From positions 1 through 8,371 of the forward strand of contig AXYY01000100.1 of NCBI GenBank assembly GCA_000485475.1: a DNA stretch of 8,371 nucleotides, written 5' to 3'. The notes beneath the pieces are model-generated. The model was not told the origin of the DNA. It saw nothing but the letters and a program-made list of their open reading frames with translations, and did not search any database. This document shows, piece after piece, positions 1 through 6,568 of this stretch (position 1 is the first letter of the stretch; each line of letters opens with the position of its first letter). A program made the translations under genes and the position numbers. This stretch comes from Candidatus Ancillula trichonymphae ImTpAt. Its GTDB lineage: Bacteria; Actinomycetota; Actinomycetes; Actinomycetales; Bifidobacteriaceae.

Positions 1-20
1 GAGTTTTCGAAGTGATACAA

Positions 21-107
21 GTCAAGAGGGGAAGTGTGAAGTCTATATATTTGGCTAAACTAACCAAAATGTCATCGTAACCACACACTTCCCCTACTCA
101 CCTTGAC
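21..107. repeat. Long-arm inverted repeat
   Basis: Positions 27-38 (AGGGGAAGTGTG) are the perfect reverse complement of 84-95. The pairing resumes between 21-26 (GTCAAG) and 102-107 (CTTGAC), leaving a 6-nt bulge (96-101) on the right arm only. The loop is about 45 nt. The repeat could fold into a hairpin or mark the ends of a small element; no function is evident. Confidence 0.7.
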
Positions 108-296
108 TCTCATCCTCTAGAAAGTGATTCTAACTGTAAATAATGTTAAATAATGGTATAGCACTTAATTTAGCAAATAGTTGCCTGAAAATATTAAATG
201 AATATTAAACTTTGTGGTTTTTTAACTTTAATTAGTGGTTGAGTGGGGGGTTTTGCAAGGTAGTAAAACAAAGTCATAGGTATATGATACAGTATA

Positions 297-357
297 CTTG
301 AAAAGTACTACTGGTTGAAACGAGAGGTGTCGAAGATGTATTTTCGAACTTTTCAAG
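297..357. repeat. Perfect 10-bp inverted repeat at the methyltransferase promoter
   Basis: CTTGAAAAGT at 297-306 is the exact reverse complement of ACTTTTCAAG at 348-357, 41 nt apart. The right arm covers the likely -35 element (350-355) of the methyltransferase promoter, so the arms could be paired operator sites for a regulator. No controller-protein gene is present in the window. Confidence 0.6.
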
Positions 358-378
358 AGTGTGCGTGTGCTATATAAT
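350..378 (+). promoter_or_regulatory. Promoter of the methyltransferase pseudogene
   Basis: The -10 box TATAAT lies at 373-378, preceded by the TGTGC stretch seen at other promoters here. A weak -35 (TTTTCA, 350-355, four of six matches to TTGACA) sits 17 nt upstream. Transcription would start near 385, giving a leader of about 90 nt that ends in a Shine-Dalgarno sequence GAGGAG (463-468), 6 nt before the ATG at 475. This is unlike the leaderless genes nearby. Confidence 0.6.
355..378 (+). repeat. Direct repeat, copy 1 (flanks methyltransferase remnant)
   Basis: The copy consists of AAGAGTGTGCG (355-365), overlapping GTGCGTGTGCTATA (361-374), and then runs into a -10 box. The same two blocks recur at 1694-1704 and 1720-1733, just before ppx. 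The two copies therefore bracket the methyltransferase remnant. Confidence 0.7.
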
Positions 379-474
379 GCAGCTGTGTGTGTATCTCAGA
401 AGTTTTAGTGACGGCTCAAGATTTGTTGTCCGGTGCACTCGTTAGTTCAGGACCTGATGACTGAGGAGTAGAAA

Positions 475-1619
475 ATGGCTGGTGGAAGTTGTTGCTCGCA
501 CTTGAACTACGAAGAATTGACCAATTTATACTCCGCGAAGAATTGTTCAGGTGGTATATGAAAATTGCTTGCTGAAATTATGCGAGATGGTGAAAGCGTT
601 GATGTCCTGTTGGAGCCAAGTTGCGGTTATGGTGCGTTCTTCAATACTGAATTTGGCACCGAAAACACTCGTTATATTGGTGCTGATATAGATTCAGATG
701 CGATAACTGTGGCAAAAGAAAACTTTCCAAAAAATGAATTCTTTTTGGAAAATGTTTTATTTAATGTCGGCAGAAGTAAGTACAATATCGGTAGTTCGGA
801 AAAGGTTGTAATTGTTGAAACCCACCTTATAATGACAAGACCTCGCATGTAAAAAAGTGAATTAAAACAAAAATGAACACATGGTCGACGAGGACACTCA
901 GACAAGAGATATTGGACTGTCAAGCATTTTGGCCTATGGAAAACTTGATCCTGAATATGTCGCAATTCTTCATCCACTTGTACCTCATAAAGAAACCCAA
1001 CTTCAACATTTTGAAACCATTTGTTGACAAATACAGACTAGTAAATGCTCTGGTGTTCAGTAGTCAAGAATTCTCTCCCAGACCTCAAAATTAACCGGTT
1101 TTCCTGTTTTAATTGCTGTGTACAAACGGGACGAAGTTGGCACGAGGTACGAAGATATCCAAAAGTGGAAGCTTAGGACTCTCGAAGGTGATGAATTTTC
1201 CTTGGATCAATATGACTACATTTCAAACTACGTACATAAATATCCAGAAAAGCACAAGGAAAAAGATTTTGACGGATATAGATTTTATACCATGAGAGAT
1301 ATTAATGCGTTAAAGCGCTCGAGAACTTTTGTCAAAGAGGGGCAAAATAATACTACCATTCAGATTAAACCAAGTCAATTAAAATACTTTCACTACGTTG
1401 ATGCATTTAAGGATTATGCGATATAATATTTACCGTACTACCTTGGAAATTTTTGAAGTTATAATTTATGATGCAGATTTTCAGAAGATTGCGTACGCTG
1501 TCAAAAGTAAACACCCTGATATTTTCAGTGAAAGTCAATATACCGTTGAAGAACTTATAAAATCGCGAACTGTTGTAGATAATTATTTTAAGAAGTTGTT
1601 TGCGAACGAGAAGTGCTAA
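475..1619 (+). pseudogene. Degenerate DNA methyltransferase (amino-MTase, NPPY type)
   Basis: The intact ancestor would have been a DNA adenine or N4-cytosine methyltransferase of about 380 residues, probably part of a type II restriction-modification system. The frame from ATG 475 carries a motif I-like SAM-binding stretch (LLEPSCGYGAFF), followed by YIGADID. After a 1-nt deletion near 817, the next frame reads the catalytic NPPY motif (819-830). Coherent protein continues in pieces: NEHMVDEDTQTRD (872 on), LIKKPNFNILKPFVDKYRLV, SQTSKLTGFPVLIAVYKRD, then the 1118-1423 segment, and finally EVIIYDADFQKIAYAVKSK to the stop at 1617-1619. Lesions seen are in-frame stops at 559, 858 and 1424 and frameshifts near 817, 871, 985, 1075 and 1450 (five Ts). 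The gene is more AT-rich than its neighbours and has an SD start, which suggests foreign origin. No cognate endonuclease is visible. The call is firm for the class; the recognition site is unknown. Confidence 0.85.
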
Positions 1620-1693
1620 AAAAGTAGAGCCCAAGTTGACACCCCCCTGTGTGCCAATGTGAAGATGTCAAAAATACTGGACACAAACCCTTG

Positions 1694-1735
1694 AAGAGTG
1701 TGCGGGGGGCATTCGAAGCGTGCGTGTGCTATAAT
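1694..1735 (+). repeat. Direct repeat, copy 2 (ppx promoter region)
   Basis: AAGAGTGTGCG (1694-1704) and GTGCGTGTGCTATA (1720-1733) match the blocks at 355-365 and 361-374. Here the blocks are separated by extra bases containing a G6 run and TTCGAA; TTCGAA also occurs at 343-348 near copy 1. Confidence 0.7.
1727..1735 (+). promoter_or_regulatory. Extended -10 promoter of ppx (leaderless)
   Basis: TATAAT at 1730-1735 is preceded by TGC (1727-1729), an extended -10 element. No good -35 is seen at the usual spacing. The ATG at 1743 lies 7 nt past the -10 box, where transcription is expected to begin, so the mRNA would be leaderless. This is why 1743 is preferred over the ATG at 1740 or the upstream frame extension. 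Confidence 0.7.
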
Positions 1736-1742
1736 TAAAATG

Positions 1743-2741
1743 ATGAATGTGCTACCCGTTGAAGAGAAACCGCGTTCCAAGCGTGTTGCTGCAATTGATT
1801 GTGGGACGAACTCGATACGATTGCTGGTTGCTGATAATGTGAACGGAAAACTTCATGATGTCGTTCCTCGGCGCACGAATATCAACCGTCTAGGCTTTGG
1901 AGTTGACAAAACGCATCAGTTTGATGGTGCAGCACTTGAAAAGACCTTTGCATTTGAGCGAGAATACGCTGAGGTGCTCGCAGAGTACGGTGTTGAGAAG
2001 GAAAATCTGCGGTTTATTGCAACTTCTGCAGCCAGAGACGCCAAGAACCGTGCGATTTTCTTGGAGACTACGCATTCAATTCTCGGGGTAATTCCTGAAG
2101 TTATCGACGGAACTGAAGAGGCACACCTCTCGTTCTCGGGTGCTTCTAGTGTGCTCAATGTGCCTGAAGATACTTGTCTAGTGATTGATCTGGGCGGCGG
2201 TTCAACTGAACTCATCGTGGGTGGCGCACAAGTTCTTGGCTCGCACTCCATGAACATCGGATCTGTGCGTCTTACTGAGCGGTATTTTGAGCAAGTTGTC
2301 AGTTGCCCCACAAAACAACAGATAACTGCGGCAGTTGAAGACGCAAACTCATCAATTGATGCGGCTTTCAGGGCGCTCAGTGCAGTGCATGCTGGTGTAG
2401 AGTTGACAAACCGCGTGATTGCAGTTGCAGGAACTGTGACGACCATCACTGCACATGCATTAAATCTGCCCAAGTACGAGCGCGAGCGTATTTCCGGTGC
2501 TAGAATTACACTTGAGCGAGGTTATGCTTCAGCTGATGCGATTTTGCGCTCAACAAAGGAGCAGTTATACAAAACGCCGTTCATGAATCCTGGGCGCGTT
2601 GATGTTATCTGGGCGGGTGCGCTGATCTGGAAAGTTCTCCTGGAGCGTCTGAGTTTGGAGTTTGCGGCACATGGAAAAGTACTTGATTATACGACAACTT
2701 CTGAGCATGACATTCTTGACGGAATAGCGCTGAGTATATAA
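1743..2741 (+). CDS. Exopolyphosphatase / pppGpp phosphatase (Ppx/GppA family)
   Basis: This is a cytosolic phosphatase of the actin-like ASKHA fold. Family members release phosphate from inorganic polyphosphate or from pppGpp. The 332-residue product has all the family landmarks: phosphate-1 loop AIDCGTNSIRLLV (17-29), RFIATSAARDAKN (90-102), the segment VIDGTEEAHLSF (120-131) with the likely catalytic Glu125/126, phosphate-2 loop VIDLGGGSTELIVG (147-160), NIGSVRLTE (171-179), AVAGTVTTITA (227-237), and the closing TSEHDILDGIALS (319-331). The length matches short actinobacterial members that lack the extra C-terminal domain of E. coli Ppx. The start is set by the leaderless promoter. Which substrate is used cannot be told from sequence. 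No SD is present. The gene is intact although both neighbours are dead, which suggests it is under selection. Confidence 0.93.
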   Translation: MNVLPVEEKPRSKRVAAIDCGTNSIRLLVADNVNGKLHDVVPRRTNINRLGFGVDKTHQFDGAALEKTFAFEREYAEVLAEYGVEKENLRFIATSAARDAKNRAIFLETTHSILGVIPEVIDGTEEAHLSFSGASSVLNVPEDTCLVIDLGGGSTELIVGGAQVLGSHSMNIGSVRLTERYFEQVVSCPTKQQITAAVEDANSSIDAAFRALSAVHAGVELTNRVIAVAGTVTTITAHALNLPKYERERISGARITLERGYASADAILRSTKEQLYKTPFMNPGRVDVIWAGALIWKVLLERLSLEFAAHGKVLDYTTTSEHDILDGIALSI

Positions 2742-2787
2742 AAAATGTAGAATTTGGCGCACAAAGTGCACAAGTCTGCGCGAACTT

Positions 2788-2797
2788 GTTATATAAT
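2788..2797 (+). promoter_or_regulatory. -10 promoter of the DUF3000-like gene (leaderless)
   Basis: The -10 box TATAAT is at 2792-2797, with a TG three bases upstream (2788-2789). ATG 2804 follows after 6 nt, so the transcript would begin at or next to the start codon. No clear -35 is visible. The promoter looks intact although the gene is broken. Confidence 0.65.
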
Positions 2798-2803
2798 GGT
2801 CGT

Positions 2804-3406
2804 ATGCTCTTAGACGACGGTGTACACATTCAAACGGACTCTTCCGGTGATCCTATCTGGACGGATCTTCCCCCTGATTTCGCCACTGTGTTGCGGTCAT
2901 TGTTCAACTTGAAGTCAGCTATGAGCCTTACTGAAATTATTGCGCCGAAGGTTGCTCAGCATGCAGTTGCGGTTGCCGCATATTTGGAGCCTGATAGTGC
3001 ACGACTGGTCGTTTTGTGGTGCTGTATGATGTGAATAAAAGACGGAAATCTGGCACGCACCACACTCTTCGCGTAGTTTCCGTATACTGAGGCGGATCTG
3101 GCGCCTGAGCATATCAACACTGCCTGCACAGATGAACTCTTCAACCGCTTTGACTTCAACTTGCAGAAAATTGGAGGACTCGAAGTTTCAGGAACGATTA
3201 CGACCACCATGAACAGACATTACGAGGACAATTTTACTGCAACTGGCTCGCTTGAAGCACATGCATCTTCAGCATCCGTCGAGGTTCGGATTTCGTGGAC
3301 ACCCCAAACATCTGGTATTGCCGCAGACTTCCTTGTGTTTAAGAAGATGATGTATGCAACTGCTGGACGGCAGTATATTGCAAGACCTAGTATTCTGAAT
3401 ATCTAG
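2804..3406 (+). pseudogene. Frameshifted DUF3000-like protein gene
   Basis: The remnant would encode about 200 residues. The first part (2804 to about 3010) reads in one frame: FATVLRSLFNLKSAMSLTEI, then IAPKVAQHAVAVAAYL. The middle reads in a second frame, VVLYDVNKRRKSGTHHTLRV, to about 3090. The last part returns to the first frame: YTEADLAPEHINT, VSGTITTTMNRHYED, VEVRISWTP, ATAGR, ending at 3404-3406. The order of features (I/PAP-like start, LVVLYD, RVV.V..EADL.PE, SGT.T, E.R.SWTP, TAGR) resembles actinobacterial DUF3000 proteins as recalled, whose function is unknown. In the original frame two stops (3032-3034 and 3074-3076) interrupt the product. The damage is limited to about 80 bp and the promoter is intact, so inactivation looks recent, or an assembly error is possible. 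The family call is from memory of the pattern. Confidence 0.6.
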
Positions 3407-3436
3407 TTAAATCCGGTGTAGTACTTTTGTGCTGAC

Positions 3437-3465
3437 TTGACACGCACAAGCTTGTGTGCTACAAT
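3437..3465 (+). promoter_or_regulatory. Strong promoter of tRNA-Gly
   Basis: A perfect -35 TTGACA (3437-3442) is followed after exactly 17 nt by the -10 box TACAAT (3460-3465). The -10 is preceded by TGTGC, as at the methyltransferase, ppx and infC promoters. The spacer holds a 12-bp perfect palindrome, CACAAGCTTGTG (3445-3456). The tRNA begins 8 nt after the -10 box, so little or no 5' trimming would be needed. Confidence 0.9.
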
Positions 3466-3473
3466 AGAACCGT

Positions 3474-3549
3474 GCGGATGTAGCGCAGTTGGTAGCGCAT
3501 AACCTTGCCAAGGTTAGGGTCGCGAGTTCGAGTCTCGTCATCCGCTCCA
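3474..3549 (+). tRNA. tRNA-Gly (anticodon GCC), CCA encoded
   Basis: The 76-nt cloverleaf is complete. The acceptor stem pairs GCGGATG (3474-3480) with CATCCGC (3539-3545), followed by discriminator U and encoded CCA (3547-3549). The D stem is GCGC/GCGC (3483-3486/3495-3498). The anticodon stem is UAACC/GGUUA (3500-3504/3512-3516), with loop TTGCCAA and anticodon GCC at 3507-3509. The T stem is GCGAG/CTCGT with loop TTCGAGT (3527-3533). It reads GGC and GGU glycine codons. No integrase or repeat of the 3' end is seen next to it, so there is no sign of use as an attachment site in this window. Confidence 0.97.
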
Positions 3550-3639
3550 CTTTTTGGACTAGTGCCGTTCCTTGTGCTTTTTGCGATCTTGTATCAGGTA
3601 TGGCGAGTCGTCCTTGCATTTTTAGGGGGTGTAGATTAT

Positions 3640-5593
3640 GTGAGCAAGAAGATGTCGTTCGCTGCTGTTGCTTTTGTTGCAGCGGGCATTATGGATGGAT
3701 GCTGGGCGTGTTCGTCGGTGCGGTTCCCATTTTTGCTGTTGAGAGTCATGATATTGGTGGGGCGGTACTTATTGTTACTGGTACGACCTACGAGAAATTT
3801 GTCAAGACGGGTTTAATTACTACTGACGACTCAACTAGGGTACTGTTTGGTGATCACCTTACCGCAAAAGCCGTTTGCTCTGCAGGTGCTGATAACAAGT
3901 ATGTGGTAAAAAATGGACTAAACTTGAGTATTGAAATATTTGATACAGAAACATATTATGTCAAGTCTGAATTATTGCACAACTACTCGGGAACTTCTAC
4001 TAACGGAACGCTCAAGCTCAAGGAACCCGCTTGGACAGAAAATCAGTTCATTAGAGTTGTTTGCGATACTGCAACAGAAAGTATTTTACTTATGTTACTG
4101 GAACGAAAGCTGGTCAAGAGCCATTTTATGGTACTGGAACCTTTTTATCATCGGATTTGTGCAGAGCCCCGACGGACAGCGCCATAATCACATGTTATGA
4201 CACTCCTAGTCGTTTTGGTGTATTAATGGCGACACTAGAACTTTTATACCGCAGTACCTTTCGAACTTGTTCACAGATGTGAAGGTTGAAAGCAGTGCAG
4301 ATGTTGTCGTCAGCAAGCAGCAGAATGAGAGCGGTGAGTAAAGAATTAAGGCGCTGAAACCAGGTGCGGCAAGGCTCAGCACAATATTGAATACTGCCGC
4401 CGCTGCTGACGCTAAGTGCTGTCGCCACTGATACCGGTACTGATTATGATGCTGTATTCAAGCGTGTTGATGTTTTCTACACTTGATGATGTCACTGCTA
4501 CTGGGGAACCGTTTTGGTAGTGCTGTTTCTGATTCTTATGATGTTTTTGCTAGCTGTGTTGATAATGTAATCTACATGCCAATTTATCCTGCGATGAAAA
4601 ATGCTATGTCGAACGTTGCTGCTTCCAACGTCAACACCACCAATGATGCCAAAGCCGCTCTTGCCCATATGTGGTTCAACTGGTATGCAGCGGAAATTGC
4701 CAATGTTAGTAGTTTATCTACTGCCAATAGTTACTGCTCAAGCGTATGCCAGTGGTTATGTATCCCGGATGTTTCTGACCAATATTGTCAAGATAGAAAA
4801 AACTTTTGTCTCCAACTTTAACGCCACCATTACTAGTGATGTAACAGATGCTGCTAAGGCGGCTCTTGCAAACGCCATATTCCACGCCACTGCTGATGTT
4901 GGTGCTTGTGCCCCCCATCAAGGCTGGTTTTGCTGGTTTTGCAAGAGGTCTGGATGCCTTCAAGAAAGGTTTCACAGTATTTGTTCCCACAACTGTTCCA
5001 ACTCCAACTGTTAATTTTGCTAGTGTTGTATTCGATCCCGGTGAAGATATGCAGTTCAGGCCCCAGATTGAAACACTGTTTGCCCGCGATATTACAACTG
5101 GTGCTGAAAGTGCCGATGGAAAAGTTCACTTCTACGGAAATGACAGGTTAACGTGCGGTCAACTTGTTATGTTCTTGTATAGAGCTTATGGTTCACCTGA
5201 TGTCTATATTAATGAACTAGAGAACAGTTTCCCTGATTCAAGGGACCACCACAGTTCAGAGTTGCCATTGCTTGGCTCAAGAAAGAGGGAATTGCTGGTG
5301 GAGTTGATAACAAGTTTATCCAGACGCTACTATTAGGCGTAGTGAAGTTGCCAAGTTGATTGCTAAAACGTTGAATCTGGGCGCACTGGACACAACTGGC
5401 AGCAGAGTAAACTTCAGCGACATTGAAAACAACGCACCAAGTTTCTGAAGAAATTGCCAAGTATATTCTTACCCTGAAGAATCTTGAACTTATAAGTGGA
5501 GATGATGGTAGATTCTACCCAATCGATGAAATTACTCGTGGTCAGGCTGCGAAGATAATTGCTAATGCGTTTACTATTGGCGAAAAGTTGTAG
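3640..5593 (+). pseudogene. Degenerate S-layer/surface protein gene with three C-terminal SLH domains
   Basis: The ancestor was a secreted protein of about 650 residues. A GTG at 3640 follows AGGGGG (3624-3629) and starts MSKKMSFAAVAFVAAGIM; after a shift near 3690 the signal peptide continues GVFVGAVPIFA. The body has two segments sharing VTGT (about 3770-3830 and 4090-4150), a segment with LFTDVKVESSADVVVSKQQ (4267-4323), and Ala/Asn/Thr-rich stretches (4560-4905). The C-terminus holds three SLH motifs: FRPQIETLFARDITTG with VMFLYRAYGSPDV (about 5030-5210), FRVAIAWLKKEGIAGG with RRSEVAKLIAKTL (5255-5375), and VSEEIAKYILTLKNLELISG with ITRGQAAKIIANAF (5441-5578). Coherent reading requires about eleven frame changes (for example near 4085, 4480, 4735, 4905, 5250, 5318 and 5440), plus a stop at 4339. 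SLH domains usually tie proteins to cell-wall polymers. The gene is dead, and the 4170-4480 part is only partly traceable. Confidence 0.85.
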
Positions 5594-5675
5594 AGTAAAT
5601 AAATCGCTAGAAAGACAAGGAAAAATCTACACTGGACAAGGTTTTTAACAGGTTCTTGAGAAAATGTTACCAAAC

Positions 5676-5704
5676 TTGACAATGCGAATGAGTTGTGCTA
5701 TAAT
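5676..5704 (+). promoter_or_regulatory. Consensus promoter of the infC-rpmI-rplT operon
   Basis: TTGACA (5676-5681), a 17-nt spacer and TATAAT (5699-5704) match the sigma-70 consensus perfectly, with TGTGC directly before the -10 box. Transcription is expected near 5711. The strength fits ribosomal protein genes. Confidence 0.93.
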
Positions 5705-5710
5705 GACTAG

Positions 5711-5908
5711 TGAAAGTGGTGAATGCCCACCTTGTTGGTACCGGTGCTAGTTCTGTGATTTTTCTGGTTCGGTTGCTACCTGGTTGTTTGGATCTGTGCG
5801 GGTACTTTTATTTGGTTACTGTGCTCAGGTGTTCGGTTTGTGCGCAAGTTGCGGTGTTTTATCTTTCCTAGTGTAAGGTAGTAGGGGTTTATAATTAAGG
5901 AGTGGAAT
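5711..5908 (+). promoter_or_regulatory. Long 5' leader of infC (possible regulatory RNA)
   Basis: About 198 nt separate the expected transcript start from the infC start codon. The other protein genes with a predicted start site in this window, apart from the dead methyltransferase, have almost no leader. The leader is U-rich and contains small hairpin candidates, including CGCAAGTTGCG (5842-5852). A 51-codon GTG frame (5716-5871) runs through most of it. infC operons in other bacteria are controlled through their leaders by bL20 or by the IF3 start codon, so a control role is plausible, but no known leader fold was recognised. Confidence 0.45.
5897..5902 (+). promoter_or_regulatory. Shine-Dalgarno site deciding the infC start
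   Basis: AAGGAG is a strong ribosome binding site. In the infC frame the codons that follow are TGG AAT ACG GTT ACG GAT. ACG at 5909 is 6 nt away, the best spacing. The nearest ATG (5931) is out of frame, and the first conventional start in frame is TTG at 5960, too far from the site and inside conserved IF3 sequence. Confidence 0.75.
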
Positions 5909-6568
5909 ACGGTTACGGATGCGTTCATAAATGAAGATATATCTTCGTCAACTGTTCTGTTGATCAACAACAAGGGTGAACAGGTGGGTAGGATTGCGAC
6001 CTCAAGGGCGCTTGAATATGCAAGAAAAGAAAATCTTGATCTGGTGTTGGTCGCGCCTAATGCAAACCCTCCAGTCGCTAAAATTCTGGACTTTGGTAAA
6101 TACAAGTATGAACTTGAACATCGGCAACGTGAATCACGCAGAAATCAACTTGGTGCAGACATGAAGGAGATTCGTTTCCGCCTCAGAATTGACCAGAACG
6201 ACTTCAACGTCAAGATGAATTCAGTTATCAAGTTTTTAAAAGCTGGAGATAAGGTGAAGGTCCAGATTCAACTTAGGGGTCGTGAGCAGCAACATACAGA
6301 ATATGGCGTTAACATGCTGCAAAGAGTTGCTGAGCAAGTTGTGGGTTACGGAACGATAACTTCAGAACCAACTGCGGAGGGTAGAAATATATCGATGTTG
6401 ATTTCGCCCCTGAACAAGAAAGAATTAACTGTTTCCGAGCAAAGGCGAAGAGGTGGTGATGCAAAAAGTGCGCGTGCAGCCCGGCAAGCAGCTCGGCTCG
6501 CAGCAAAAGGACTGGATGCATCTGGTAGAAAAGTGGGAAATAAGGAGAAGGGACATAAGAATGCCTAA
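5909..6568 (+). CDS. infC: Translation initiation factor IF-3
   Basis: IF3 binds the 30S subunit, keeps 50S away and checks start-codon pairing with the initiator tRNA. The 219-residue product has the N-domain (FINEDISSSTVLLINNKGEQ, 6-25), the family signature region KILDFGKYKYE (58-68), a basic linker (HRQRESRRNQ, 71-80) and the C-domain with KEIRFRLRIDQNDF (86-99), FLKAGDKVKV (109-118), RGREQ (123-127) and GRNISMLISP (158-167). It ends in a basic, Ala/Arg-rich extension of about 45 residues, as in some actinobacteria. The start is inferred to be ACG at 5909, since IF3 homologues need the residues before TTG 5960 and no ATG, GTG or TTG lies in frame near the SD. Non-standard infC starts, such as AUU in E. 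coli, serve IF3 autoregulation. The stop overlaps the rpmI start by 8 nt. GTT at 5912 is the second choice for the start. Confidence 0.95.
   Translation, partial: TVTDAFINEDISSSTVLLINNKGEQVGRIATSRALEYARKENLDLVLVAPNANPPVAKILDFGKYKYELEHRQRESRRNQLGADMKEIRFRLRIDQNDFNVKMNSVIKFLKAGDKVKVQIQLRGREQQHTEYGVNMLQRVAEQVVGYGTITSEPTAEGRNISMLISPLNKKELTVSEQRRRGGDAKSARAARQAARLAAKGLDASGRKVGNKEKGHKNA

Larger units (their letters stand above)
1..474. other. Gene-free region upstream of the dead methyltransferase
   Basis: No reading frame of convincing length or composition is seen on either strand. The stretch is AT-rich, especially 120-240. It holds an imperfect inverted repeat at 21-107, a perfect 10-bp inverted repeat at 297-306/348-357, and a sigma-70-type promoter at 350-378. 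No sequence was recognised as the end of an upstream gene, and no U-run follows either arm of the first repeat, so it is not a standard intrinsic terminator. Confidence 0.6.

Noticed and set aside
1916..2473. 185-codon open frame on the minus strand
   Set aside because: It lies wholly opposite the conserved ppx frame, shows no recognisable motif and has Ser/Thr/Ala-rich shadow composition.
2804..3406. Programmed frameshifting in the DUF3000-like gene
   Set aside because: Two shifts would be needed and neither site shows a slippery heptamer with downstream structure; simple decay or indel error explains it better.
3474..3640. tRNA-Gly as integration site of a mobile element
   Set aside because: No integrase and no downstream repeat of the tRNA 3' end were seen; the region after it is a decayed surface-protein gene.
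3489..4187. Long plus-strand open frame starting inside the tRNA
   Set aside because: Its first 50 codons translate tRNA and spacer sequence. Only the part after about 3690 is real, as one segment of the SLH-protein remnant.
5890..5895. Second TATAAT just before the infC SD
   Set aside because: A leaderless start from it would fall at GTG 5902, which is out of the infC frame and soon hits a stop, and it would remove the SD. The consensus promoter at 5676 is far stronger.
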